From assembly GCA_021200775.1 (NCBI GenBank), contig JAJQGB010000007.1, positions 92,826-156,825 on the forward strand: a stretch of DNA of 64,000 bases, given 5' to 3'. A program made the translations under genes and the position numbers. The notes under the pieces are model-generated. The model did no database searches and was not told the origin of the DNA. It worked only from the letters and a program-made list of their open reading frames with translations. The stretch is from Oscillospiraceae bacterium (GTDB lineage: Bacteria > Bacillota > Clostridia > Oscillospirales > Ruminococcaceae). Below, piece by piece: positions 48,196 to 56,454 of the stretch (its first letter is position 1; each line of letters opens with the position of its first letter).

Positions 48196-49959
48196 ATGGC
48201 ACTAGACGGCGTATATTTGAGCTTGATAAAGCAGGAGATGGCAAGCCTCATCGGGGCTCGGGTGGATAAGATTCATCAGCCATCACGGGACAATCTGATA
48301 ATTTCTTTCCGGACGCTGTCTGAGGGCACGAAAAAAGTTCTCTTTTCGGCGAATGCAGGGACTGCCAGGGTTCATCTGAGCAGAAGCGAGCTCGAAAACC
48401 CGAAAACTCCGCCGATGTTCTGTATGTTGCTCAGAAAACATCTCGGCTCGGCAAAGCTGATTGATATCCGTCAGGACGGGTTCGAGAGAATACTCAACTT
48501 TGATTTTGAAGCTACAGACGAGTTCGGGGACAGGGTTGTTCTGACTCTGGCGGCTGAGATTATGGGACGGTGCTCGAACGTCGTCCTCATCAATCAGGAC
48601 GGACGGGTTATCGACTCTATAAAAAGAGTAAGTGAAGACATGTCCAGCGTGCGGCTTGTTCTCCCGGGAATCGCCTATAGCCTTCCTCCGAGGAAAGAAA
48701 GAATCAGTCTTTTCGACATCGACAAAGACGCTTTGGAAGCCGGTATGCGGGGAAGTTCACAAAAAGACCCGTCAAAGACTTTGGTTAAGCTTCTTGAAGG
48801 CATTTCGCCGGTTTTCGCCCGGGAAGCGGTTTTCTATGCCCTAAGAGGCAGTGAGAAGCCGGCAAGCGAGTTCACAACTGACGAGATGGGACGGCTCCTC
48901 TTCTATTTAAACAACACAGCAAACGACATCAGAGCCGGCAGGAACAAGTATGTCATCCTTAAAGACAGAAGCGGCTTGATGAAGGACTTTTGCTTTACGG
49001 ACATCCACCAGTACGGAAGTCTGATGATTTCGAGAGAGTTCGACAGCCCGTCGGAGCTACTAGACAGCTTCTATCGGGAGAGAGACACGGCTCTTCAGAC
49101 AAGGCAACGTGCGCAGGATTTGTTCAAGCTCGTTATGAGTCTCAGTGAGAGAACGGAACGGCGTGTTGCGGCGCAGAAATTGGAACTCAAAGAGTGCGAG
49201 AACCGGGATGAACTCCGAATCAAGGGCGACCTTATTATGGCGAATCTCTATAGAATCGAAAAGGGCGACGGGAGTGCGGTTCTTGAAAACTTCTACGACG
49301 AGAACTGCCCGACGGTTACAATCACTCTTGACCGCAGACTTACTCCCGCACAGAACGCCCAGCAGTACTATAAAGAATACCGCAAAGCCGACACCGCCGA
49401 CAAAAAGCTCCGGGAGCTGATTGCCAGTGGCGAAAACGAGATTAAATATCTCGAATCGGTTTTCGATTCTCTCAGCCGTGCTTCTACTGAAGGCGAACTT
49501 GCGGAGATTAAGACAGAACTTGCACAGGAAGGCTATGTGAGACTCTCTCGCTCAAAAGGCAAGGAAGCGAAGGCGCTTCCTCCGATTGAGTACCGGTCGT
49601 CCGACGGCTTCAGAATCCAGGTCGGCAGGAACAACCGCCAGAACGACCAGCTGACCTTAAAAACCGCCGAGAAGACGGACGTCTGGCTCCACGTCAAGGA
49701 CTTCACCGGCTCGCATGTTATCATTTCGGCTCGTGGGGGAGATGTCCCCGAAAAAACCATCGAAGAGGCGGCGCTGATTGCGGCTTACAACTCTTCGGCG
49801 AGAAATTCGTCTCTCGTCCCAGTCGATTATACACTCGTTAGATACGTCAAGAAGCCCTCCGGCGGAAAGCCCGGAATGGTAATCTTCACCAACCAGAAAA
49901 CCCTCTACGTCACCCCGGACGAGGAGACGGTCGAGGCTCTTAAAACCGACAGAAAGTAG
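48196..49959 (+). CDS. rqcH: Rqc2/RqcH-type NFACT protein (fibronectin-binding-protein A family)
   Basis: The 587-residue protein has an N-terminal NFACT domain (DGVYLSLIKQEMASLIGARV), HhH region, a long coiled coil (about 290-430), and a C-terminal NFACT-R domain with TDVWLHVKDFTGSHVII. RqcH binds split 50S subunits carrying stalled peptides and adds alanine tails for degradation. The NFACT-N Asp-Arg motif reads GFERIL here (Glu for Asp). GGAGG lies about nine bases before the ATG, right after repeat copy 11. Confidence 0.9.
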   Translation: MALDGVYLSLIKQEMASLIGARVDKIHQPSRDNLIISFRTLSEGTKKVLFSANAGTARVHLSRSELENPKTPPMFCMLLRKHLGSAKLIDIRQDGFERILNFDFEATDEFGDRVVLTLAAEIMGRCSNVVLINQDGRVIDSIKRVSEDMSSVRLVLPGIAYSLPPRKERISLFDIDKDALEAGMRGSSQKDPSKTLVKLLEGISPVFAREAVFYALRGSEKPASEFTTDEMGRLLFYLNNTANDIRAGRNKYVILKDRSGLMKDFCFTDIHQYGSLMISREFDSPSELLDSFYRERDTALQTRQRAQDLFKLVMSLSERTERRVAAQKLELKECENRDELRIKGDLIMANLYRIEKGDGSAVLENFYDENCPTVTITLDRRLTPAQNAQQYYKEYRKADTADKKLRELIASGENEIKYLESVFDSLSRASTEGELAEIKTELAQEGYVRLSRSKGKEAKALPPIEYRSSDGFRIQVGRNNRQNDQLTLKTAEKTDVWLHVKDFTGSHVIISARGGDVPEKTIEEAALIAAYNSSARNSSLVPVDYTLVRYVKKPSGGKPGMVIFTNQKTLYVTPDEETVEALKTDRK

Positions 49960-49967
49960 GCTATGAC

Positions 49968-50330
49968 ATGGAAAGATTTGAAAGAACACTGCCGTATTTC
50001 ATCACGATGATAGTATTTTTCTATGCCTTGCCGATAATTCTGATTGCGGTCGTCTCGAACGTCGGGGAGGAGTACACTGCGGCGATAGGCTCAATCTATA
50101 ACATGCTCCCGATGTTCGACCTCTGCTGTGGCTTGGTCGTCGGCTTCTTTTTCGGGAGAAGCAAGGGCAACGACTGGCTCGTGGCGCTCGAGGCGGGCGT
50201 TGCGTTCATCCCTTGCGTCTACATCTTCTTCAACTCAACGGCGTGGATTTATGTTGTCCTGATTATCCTTGCAACCATGCTCGGGATTGTCCTTGGGAAG
50301 GTGTTTGGGGATAGGTTTGGGAGGAGATAG
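49968..50330 (+). CDS. Small multi-pass membrane protein
   Basis: The 120-residue protein has four hydrophobic helices (about 10-30, 45-62, 72-90, 92-112) and a basic C-terminus (GDRFGRR). FFFGRSKGNDWLVALEAGVAF is the most distinctive stretch. I do not recognise the family; short four-helix proteins of this type are frequent in gut Clostridia. It starts nine bases after rqcH, so it is probably cotranscribed. Confidence 0.65.
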   Translation: MERFERTLPYFITMIVFFYALPIILIAVVSNVGEEYTAAIGSIYNMLPMFDLCCGLVVGFFFGRSKGNDWLVALEAGVAFIPCVYIFFNSTAWIYVVLIILATMLGIVLGKVFGDRFGRR

Positions 50331-50331
50331 G

Positions 50332-50360
50332 TTGACATTTCCTGAAAACGGTGATATAAT
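50332..50360 (+). promoter_or_regulatory. Promoter of the second DUF4143-type ATPase
   Basis: TTGACA (50332-50337) and TATAAT (50355-50360) are 17 bases apart, both perfect. Confidence 0.8.
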
Positions 50361-50406
50361 CTAATCGGAAGTTAGTGAAATTCGGCATGAAGTTCCGATT
50401 AGGAGG
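50361..50406 (+). promoter_or_regulatory. Hairpin overlapping the ribosome site of the ATPase gene
   Basis: CTAATCGGAA (50361-50370) is perfectly inverted as TTCCGATTAG (50393-50402). The right arm runs into AGGAGG (50401-50406), so pairing in RNA would partly hide the ribosome site. The same palindrome, next to the -10, could instead be a DNA operator. Confidence 0.5.
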
Positions 50407-50415
50407 CGAGAATAT

Positions 50416-51684
50416 ATGGAATATATCAGGCGAGATAAGTATCTGAACATGCTCATTGACCGCAAGGAAAATGGGCTTGTTAAGGTTATAACCGGAATAA
50501 GGCGGTGCGGCAAGAGCTTTTTGCTGTTCGAGATTTTTTATAACTATCTTCTGAACGAAGGCGTGAAGCCGGAAAATATCATCACCATTGCGCTTGATGA
50601 TGACAGATATTCGGAGCTTCGGGACCCGGGAAAGCTGTCTGAGTACGTCCGGTCGAAGGTAGCCGATGATGGTGAGATGTACTATGTTCTCATCGATGAA
50701 GTGCAGTACGCCATCACTCGTGCTGAGATGAAAAATCCGGAAGAAATAAGACTTTATAACGTCCTGAATGGTCTTATGCGGCTAAAAAATGTGGATATAT
50801 ATGTCACCGGGAGTAACTCCAAGCTTCTGAGCCGGGATGTTATGACTGCATTTCGTGGCAGAGGAGATACTGTTGAGGTTTATCCTCTTACTTTCAGAGA
50901 ATATTACGATTATGTCGGCGGCGACAAGGGCGAGGCTTATGAGAACTACTCGCTCTATGGCGGTATGCCGTTCACTCTGTTCAGAAAAACCGATGAAGAC
51001 AAGGCGAGATACCTGAGTGAGCTTTTCACCGAGGTTTATTTTAAGGACATTGTTGAACGGTATCAAATCAGGCTTCCGGAGGTTCTTAATGACCTCACCG
51101 ACAATCTCTGCTCGTCCGTCGGATCTTTAACCAATCCATCCAAAATTGCGAGAACCATTGCGAGCACCAAAGGAATACGGGTTGACAGCGAGACTGTGTC
51201 CGGATATCTTGATTGCCTCAGCGAGTCGTTTCTTTTCAGATGTGCCAAAAGGTATGATGTCAAGGGCAAAAAATATTTCGATTACCCGAGCAAATACTAC
51301 TGTGCAGATGTAGGACTACGGAACGCCCGGCTCAATTTCCGCCAGCAGGAACCGACCCATATCATGGAGAACATTATTTATAACGAGCTTATTTACCGTG
51401 GATATTCGGTAGATGTGGGAGTTGTGCCGTTAAAGGGCGAAAAATCCTGCGAAATTGATTTTGTCGCCAATATGGGTTCAAGGAGAGTATACATCCAGTC
51501 GGCGTTTAGCATGGGACCGGGAACAAAATCCGAATCCGAGCTCCGACCGCTGAGAAGTGTAAACGACTTTTTCAAGAAGGTTGTCGTTTCGGGACTTTAC
51601 GGCAAGGCGTGGTATGACGAGCAGGGAATCCTTCATATGGGGCTTTATGAGTTTCTTCTCAATGAAAACTCCCTGAACATTTAA
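50416..51684 (+). CDS. AAA_14/DUF4143-type ATPase, second copy
   Basis: The 422-residue protein has Walker A TGIRRCGKSFLL (about 27-38), Walker B VLIDEVQYA and sensor YVTGSNSKLLSRD. The C-terminal domain has CEIDFVANMG and RVYIQSAF, a weakened form of the EVD...EVK nuclease pattern in the first copy. The two ATPases of this window are only distantly alike. The private consensus promoter and palindromic leader suggest tight control. It lies directly upstream of tRNA-Leu and the defence island. Confidence 0.85.
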   Translation: MEYIRRDKYLNMLIDRKENGLVKVITGIRRCGKSFLLFEIFYNYLLNEGVKPENIITIALDDDRYSELRDPGKLSEYVRSKVADDGEMYYVLIDEVQYAITRAEMKNPEEIRLYNVLNGLMRLKNVDIYVTGSNSKLLSRDVMTAFRGRGDTVEVYPLTFREYYDYVGGDKGEAYENYSLYGGMPFTLFRKTDEDKARYLSELFTEVYFKDIVERYQIRLPEVLNDLTDNLCSSVGSLTNPSKIARTIASTKGIRVDSETVSGYLDCLSESFLFRCAKRYDVKGKKYFDYPSKYYCADVGLRNARLNFRQQEPTHIMENIIYNELIYRGYSVDVGVVPLKGEKSCEIDFVANMGSRRVYIQSAFSMGPGTKSESELRPLRSVNDFFKKVVVSGLYGKAWYDEQGILHMGLYEFLLNENSLNI

Positions 51685-51703
51685 CCTGAATCCGAAAAAC
51701 CGC

Positions 51704-51732
51704 TTGACAAGAGAGATTTATTGTGATATACT
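51704..51732 (+). promoter_or_regulatory. Promoter of tRNA-Leu
   Basis: TTGACA (51704-51709) and TATACT (51727-51732) are 17 bases apart, 14 bases before the tRNA 5' end. Confidence 0.8.
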
Positions 51733-51745
51733 TTAACCTGTGCCT

Positions 51746-51832
51746 GCCGGTGTGATGGAATTGGCAGACGTGCTGGACTCAAAATCCAGTGGTAGAGATA
51801 CCGTACCGGTTCGACCCCGGTCACCGGCACCA
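51746..51832 (+). tRNA. tRNA-Leu (anticodon CAA)
   Basis: The 87-nt class II tRNA has acceptor arms GCCGGTG/CACCGGC with discriminator A and an encoded CCA. The anticodon arm CTGGA-CTCAAAA-TCCAG places CAA at the anticodon, and a long variable arm (GTGGTAGAGATACC region) precedes GGTTCGACC of the T arm. The D arm has GGAATTGGCAGACG, as expected for leucine tRNAs. Confidence 0.96.
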
Positions 51833-51840
51833 AACCAACA

Positions 51841-51884
51841 AAATCCGAACCCGTTTCCGATTGGTGATGGGTTCGGATTTTTCT
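51841..51884 (+). terminator. Terminator of tRNA-Leu
   Basis: AAATCCGAACCC (51841-51852) and GGGTTCGGATTT (51869-51880) form a perfect 12-pair stem followed by TTCTT. Confidence 0.9.
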
Positions 51885-51990
51885 TATACTTCGATAGATA
51901 TGAAGAGACTCACTTCTCAAATGATGCAGTTAAGAAACCTGAATCGAAACCGAGAGGACCACACAAGAAGAAATCGAATAAGTAAAAAAC

Positions 51991-52021
51991 AGGCAAGGTA
52001 GTTTAGAACGCTACCTTGCCT
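51991..52021. terminator. Perfect hairpin at the end of the small minus-strand gene
   Basis: AGGCAAGGTAG and CTACCTTGCCT form an 11-pair stem around a nine-base loop; TGTTTTTTAC follows on the minus strand. It overlaps the last codons and stop of the small gene and can stop its transcript. Confidence 0.75.
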
Positions 52022-52188
52022 GTTTCAGTTTCTGCATTTTCTCGTTGCGCTTTCCATTCAGCAAATTCACGTTGACCTTCTTCGCTCTCAAAGAAAGCTA
52101 CGATATCCGGATAGATGCACCGTGCGATAATTTCTATCTCCCGTTCCGGGATGCCGGAGTTGTTAATCAGTTTCTTGCGTCTGCTCAA
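52003..52188 (-). CDS. Small acidic hypothetical protein next to the defence island
   Basis: The 61-residue frame (start TTG) begins MSRRKKLINNSGIPEREIE and has CIYPDIVAFFESEEGQREF followed by AEWKAQREN. Short proteins with this PxIxxFFESEEGQxEFxxW pattern recur in Clostridia; the function is unknown. AAAGGA is nine bases before the TTG. It is divergent from the helicase gene and ends in a terminator, which supports a real transcript. Confidence 0.55.
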   Translation of the reverse strand: MSRRKKLINNSGIPEREIEIIARCIYPDIVAFFESEEGQREFAEWKAQRENAETETGKVAF

Positions 52189-52315
52189 TGAGTAGTGTCC
52201 TTTCTGTTGAAGTTTCGGGGGATTATTTTTGTCCCTTCACTAACACAGAAAAGCCAGACATCCAGACAAGGTGTTTTGAAATTTTCTTAAAAATATTTTC
52301 GGGAGAAGTAGGAGC

Positions 52316-52423
52316 AAGACACGCCTATGTCAGACAATAACTCGAAATGAGCTATTTTCGACAGGCAAATCATGCCCTCGATTTATTGGTTCCCATTAAA
52401 AAATGGTCACAGCGGCGTGTCTT
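52316..52423. other. Multi-hairpin segment upstream of the defence operon
   Basis: AAGACACGCC (52316-52325) is inverted as GGCGTGTCTT (52414-52423). Inside are GGCA/TGCC and CCATTaaaAATGG hairpins and a TCGAAAT/ATTTTCGA pair. It could be a small structured RNA or a protein-binding site; no reading frame fits. It lies between the divergent small gene and the helicase promoter. Confidence 0.35.
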
Positions 52424-52463
52424 TGACTGCCTGAGAATTTTGAATACTGAGTAGTCCCGCCCC

Positions 52464-52492
52464 TTGCTTTCTTCTCCACCTTGTTGTATAAT
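52464..52492 (+). promoter_or_regulatory. Promoter of the defence operon
   Basis: TTGCTT (52464-52469) and TATAAT (52487-52492) are 17 bases apart, 47 bases before the helicase start. No second promoter of this quality is seen within the island. Confidence 0.7.
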
Positions 52493-52538
52493 ATTTATGA
52501 ATAATTCTAAATCATTAAAATGTCGGAGGCTGAGATAG

Positions 52539-55500
52539 GTGGAGCTTTTCAACAATACAACAAATAAAGTCAGGGACGATCTTGAAGAGAAAATCGTTCG
52601 GGAAAGTCGTGTGTCTGTTGCCGCGGCTTATTTTTCTATGTACGCATATGAGGAGTTGAAAGCTCAGCTTGAGAGCGTTTCGGAGTTTCGGTTTATATTC
52701 ACGTCACCGACTTTTGTCAAGGAGCAGTCCGAAAAGCAAAAGCGTGAGTTCTATATTCCCCGCCTCAGCCGGGAACAGAGCCTTTATGGTACCGAGTTTG
52801 AAATTCATCTTCGCAACGAAATGACCCAGAAAGCGATTGCAAAGGAATGCGCCGACTGGATCAGGCGAAAAGCTAAGTTTAAGTCGAATGTGACCGGCGA
52901 AAACATGGGCGGTTTCATGACTGTTGAAGCTTCCGAGGATTTGGTGTATGCGCCTATAAACGGCTTCACAACAGTGGACATCGGTTGCAGTCGGGGAAAC
53001 AATGCCTATAATATGGTGAACCGCCTTGAAGCACCTACGGCTTCTGTTTATATAAATCTTTTCAACTCTCTGTGGAACGACAAAGACAGACTTCAAGATG
53101 TCACGGATACAATAATTGATAATATCTCTGCGGCTTATGACGAAAATTCGCCGGAGTTCATTTACTTCGTAGCTTTGTATCATGTGTTCAGCGAATTTCT
53201 GGAGGATATTTCGGAGGATGATCTTCCCAATGAGGCGACCGGTTTCAAGGAAAGTGCTATCTGGAATATGCTTTATGACTTCCAGCGGGATGCCGCACTT
53301 GGCATTATCCAGAAGCTTGAACGCTACAGCGGATGTATTTTAGCGGACAGTGTCGGTCTCGGCAAGACTTTCACTGCACTTGCGGTTATCAAATATTATG
53401 AAAGCCGCAACAAGTCTGTTCTGGTTCTCTGTCCGAAAAAGCTTTCGGAGAACTGGAATACTTATAAGGGCAATTATCGCAATAATCCCATAGCTTCGGA
53501 CAGGCTGAGATATGACGTACTGTTCCACACAGACCTTTCCCGCAAAGGCGGGGAGTCGAACGGCATTGACCTCGACCGGCTGAACTGGGGCAACTATGAC
53601 CTCGTTGTCATTGATGAGTCGCACAATTTTCGCAATGGAATCGGCACACATTCCAAAACTACCGATAACCGTTACAAGAAGCTTATAGATAAAGTAATCC
53701 GTGACGGTGTGAACACGAAAGTCTTGATGCTTTCCGCAACTCCGGTCAACAATCGCTTCAACGACCTGAAGAATCAGCTCGCTATTGCATACGGCGGAGA
53801 CATAGATTTGCTTGATGATAAGCTCGACACCAAGAAGCCGATAGGAAAGATTTTCTCGCAGGCTCAAAAGGCTTTTAACGACTGGAACAAGCTCGATGCC
53901 GAGGAACGCACGACCGATGCTCTGCTCGGAAATCTCGACTTTGATTTCTTCGAGCTTTTGGACAGCGTTACTATTGCACGCTCCCGCAAGCATATTCAGA
54001 AATATTACAACACCGCAGAGATCGGAAAGTTTCCCGAGCGGCTCAAGCCTATTTCCAAACGCCCGAAGCTTACCGACTTACATGATGCCATCAATTACAA
54101 CGAAATCTATAGTGAGCTTAACAACCTCAACTTGTTCATATACACACCATCAAGCTTTATTCATGAGAGCAAGATTGCGAAGTATAAAGACCTCACCAGT
54201 AACAAGGGAGAAAACCTTACACAGCAAGGACGTGAGGAAGGCATCCGCAGACTGATGAACGTGAACCTCCTCAAGCGGCTTGAAAGCTCGGTCTATTCAT
54301 TCAGGCTATCTCTTGAAAGGATTAAAGCCCTTATCGACCAGACGATTGCCACAATCGACAGCTATGAAAGCTCCGGCAAAGCTGACCTTGACGTTTACGA
54401 AGCGGAATATGAGGACGACCTCGACATCGATGACCAGAACTCAGAGCCTTTCTCAATCGGAAAGAAAGTCAGGATTGACCTTGAGGACATGGACTATGTT
54501 TCGTGGAGAAAGTATCTCGCCGATGATTCTGAAATATTGGAGCTGTTGCTTTTGATGGTTGGCGACATCACACCGGAGCATGACACAAAGCTCATGGAGC
54601 TTAAATCGTTTCTTTCCGAAAAGATTGAGCATCCCATCAACGATGGCAACAAAAAAGTTCTCGTCTTCTCGGCATTTTCGGATACGGCGGAGTATCTTTA
54701 TGACAACATCAGCGGGTTCATAAAAGAAAAATACGGTCTCGACACGGCTATGATTACGGGAACCACCGACGGCAAGTCTACCATCAAGGGATTGAAAATG
54801 TCCTTTAACAACGTTCTTACTCTCTTTTCTCCTGTCAGCAAGGGCAAGGATATGCTCATGCCAGAAAATCGGGACGAGATTGACATCCTTATCGCCACCG
54901 ACTGCATTTCTGAGGGACAGAACTTGCAGGATTGCGACTGCTGTGTGAACTATGACATTCACTGGAATCCTGTCAGAATCATTCAGCGTTTCGGGCGAAT
55001 CGACCGTATCGGAAGCAAAAACGATGTTATCCAGCTTGTGAATTTCTGGCCCGATATGGACTTAGACGAATACATAAATCTTAAAGAGCGTGTTGAGTCG
55101 CGAATGAAGGTAACTGTCCTCACCTCCACTGGTGACGAAAACCCTCTAAGTCCGGAAGAAAAGGGCGACCTTGAATACAGAAAGGTTCAGCTAAAACGTC
55201 TCCAGAGCGAAGTTGTTGACATGGAGGATATGTCGAGCGGAATCTCGATTATGGATCTTGGCTTAAACGAATTTCGGCTTGATTTGCTTGACTATGTCAA
55301 AACCCACGACGACATTGAGAAAAAGCCGAAGGGGCTTCATGCCGTCGTTCAGGCGACGGACGAGCTTCCTGCGGGAGTCATCTTCGTCCTGCGGAACGTC
55401 AACAACAGCGTCAACATCGACAATCAGAACAGGATTCACCCGTTCTACATGGTCTACATACAAAACGACGGCGAAGTCAAGTGCAACTATCTCAATCCGA

Positions 55501-55772
55501 AAAAGCTCCTTGACGATATGCGGCTTCTCTGCCGAGGACAGGACAAGCCTATTCCCGACCTTTGCCGCAAATTCAACGAAGAAACCGACGACGGCAGAAA
55601 CATGAGCGAGATGTCCGAGCTTTTGAGCCTTGCCATCGACTCCATCATCGACACAAAGGAAGAAAGCGACATCGACAGCTTGTTCAAACCCGGCGGGACA
55701 ACCGCCCTCAAGTCCACCGTCAGCGGACTCGAAGACTTTGAACTTATTTGTTTCCTTGTCGTGAAAGAATAG
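52539..55772 (+). CDS. PLD-like/SNF2-type helicase, first gene of the type III restriction island
   Basis: The 1077-residue protein has an N-terminal PLD-like part (about 1-200: VSVAAAYFSMYAYEEL and RFIFTSPTF) without a clear HxK pair. The SF2/SNF2 core follows: Walker A ILADSVGLGKTFTALAVIKY (about 267), DEAH-type VVIDESHNFRN, motif III LMLSATPVNNR; then helicase-C with VLVFSAFSDTAEYL, ATDCISEGQNLQDC and VRIIQRFGRIDRIGS. It probably moves along DNA in the restriction complex. The relation to DISARM DrmD or BREX helicases is only at fold level. The start is GTG with GGAGG nine bases upstream. The next gene begins ten bases on. Confidence 0.88.
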   Translation: MELFNNTTNKVRDDLEEKIVRESRVSVAAAYFSMYAYEELKAQLESVSEFRFIFTSPTFVKEQSEKQKREFYIPRLSREQSLYGTEFEIHLRNEMTQKAIAKECADWIRRKAKFKSNVTGENMGGFMTVEASEDLVYAPINGFTTVDIGCSRGNNAYNMVNRLEAPTASVYINLFNSLWNDKDRLQDVTDTIIDNISAAYDENSPEFIYFVALYHVFSEFLEDISEDDLPNEATGFKESAIWNMLYDFQRDAALGIIQKLERYSGCILADSVGLGKTFTALAVIKYYESRNKSVLVLCPKKLSENWNTYKGNYRNNPIASDRLRYDVLFHTDLSRKGGESNGIDLDRLNWGNYDLVVIDESHNFRNGIGTHSKTTDNRYKKLIDKVIRDGVNTKVLMLSATPVNNRFNDLKNQLAIAYGGDIDLLDDKLDTKKPIGKIFSQAQKAFNDWNKLDAEERTTDALLGNLDFDFFELLDSVTIARSRKHIQKYYNTAEIGKFPERLKPISKRPKLTDLHDAINYNEIYSELNNLNLFIYTPSSFIHESKIAKYKDLTSNKGENLTQQGREEGIRRLMNVNLLKRLESSVYSFRLSLERIKALIDQTIATIDSYESSGKADLDVYEAEYEDDLDIDDQNSEPFSIGKKVRIDLEDMDYVSWRKYLADDSEILELLLLMVGDITPEHDTKLMELKSFLSEKIEHPINDGNKKVLVFSAFSDTAEYLYDNISGFIKEKYGLDTAMITGTTDGKSTIKGLKMSFNNVLTLFSPVSKGKDMLMPENRDEIDILIATDCISEGQNLQDCDCCVNYDIHWNPVRIIQRFGRIDRIGSKNDVIQLVNFWPDMDLDEYINLKERVESRMKVTVLTSTGDENPLSPEEKGDLEYRKVQLKRLQSEVVDMEDMSSGISIMDLGLNEFRLDLLDYVKTHDDIEKKPKGLHAVVQATDELPAGVIFVLRNVNNSVNIDNQNRIHPFYMVYIQNDGEVKCNYLNPKKLLDDMRLLCRGQDKPIPDLCRKFNEETDDGRNMSEMSELLSLAIDSIIDTKEESDIDSLFKPGGTTALKSTVSGLEDFELICFLVVKE

Positions 55773-55782
55773 AGGTGCCACC

Positions 55783-56424
55783 ATGCTTAACTTCCCTACA
55801 TCAACCGAGTTCAACCGCAGGATTCCGAAGCAGAAGTTTTATGACAACCTATCTATCACACCGGCTCTGAAGCGGAGCTTTATTGACGACATCAAGGTTA
55901 TCTATTGGCGCAACAAGCTTGCCGAATCGACCCTCAACATCCCTGCCGGAAAGGACGTTACCGAAATTGAGGTCTTCGAGATTATCCAGAACTCACAGGA
56001 AATCGACGAAAAAGTCCTTAGGCAAATAGATTCTGAAATTCCCTATCACATTCTGTTCATTTTGTGCTATAATAGTAGTTACGAGCTATGGATAGGCTAT
56101 AAGGAAGCCAGAACCGAAGACACCTTCAAAGTTTCCGGCTATTACCACACCGAATGGTCGGAGAAAGAAGCCTTGAATCTCGACATCGTCGGTCTAAGTC
56201 TTGACGAGGTTTACGAAAGCTTTGTGAGGCAGATTGCCGGGGACAAGCTTGTTCAGTCCGAGCCACAGGAATCCCTCTCCGAATCGGTGCAAAAAGCCGC
56301 CGAGCGGGCAAAGATTGAAAAAGAAATCTCGAAGCTTCAATCGAAGCTCTGGAAAGAAAAACAGCTCAACCGGCAGATGGAAATCAATGCGGAGATAAAG
56401 AAATTGAAAAAGAAATTGAATTGA
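55783..56424 (+). CDS. DUF4391 domain-containing protein
   Basis: The 213-residue protein starts MLNFPTSTEFNRRIPKQKFY and has IKVIYWRNKLAESTLNIPAG and HILFILCYNSSYELWIGYKE, the DUF4391 landmarks, followed by a Lys/Glu-rich coiled coil (about 170-213). No enzymatic motif is seen. The family almost always stands next to a PLD-type helicase and type III Mod/Res genes, so it is probably a structural or DNA-binding subunit. GAGGTG lies before the ATG. Confidence 0.85.
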   Translation: MLNFPTSTEFNRRIPKQKFYDNLSITPALKRSFIDDIKVIYWRNKLAESTLNIPAGKDVTEIEVFEIIQNSQEIDEKVLRQIDSEIPYHILFILCYNSSYELWIGYKEARTEDTFKVSGYYHTEWSEKEALNLDIVGLSLDEVYESFVRQIAGDKLVQSEPQESLSESVQKAAERAKIEKEISKLQSKLWKEKQLNRQMEINAEIKKLKKKLN

Positions 56425-56454
56425 AGATAAATAACAGGAAAGTAGGCTGTTTAT

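Noticed and set aside
51746..52540. Integrated element ends at tRNA-Leu
   Set aside because: No duplicated tRNA 3' end or integrase could be seen in the window, so no attachment site is called.
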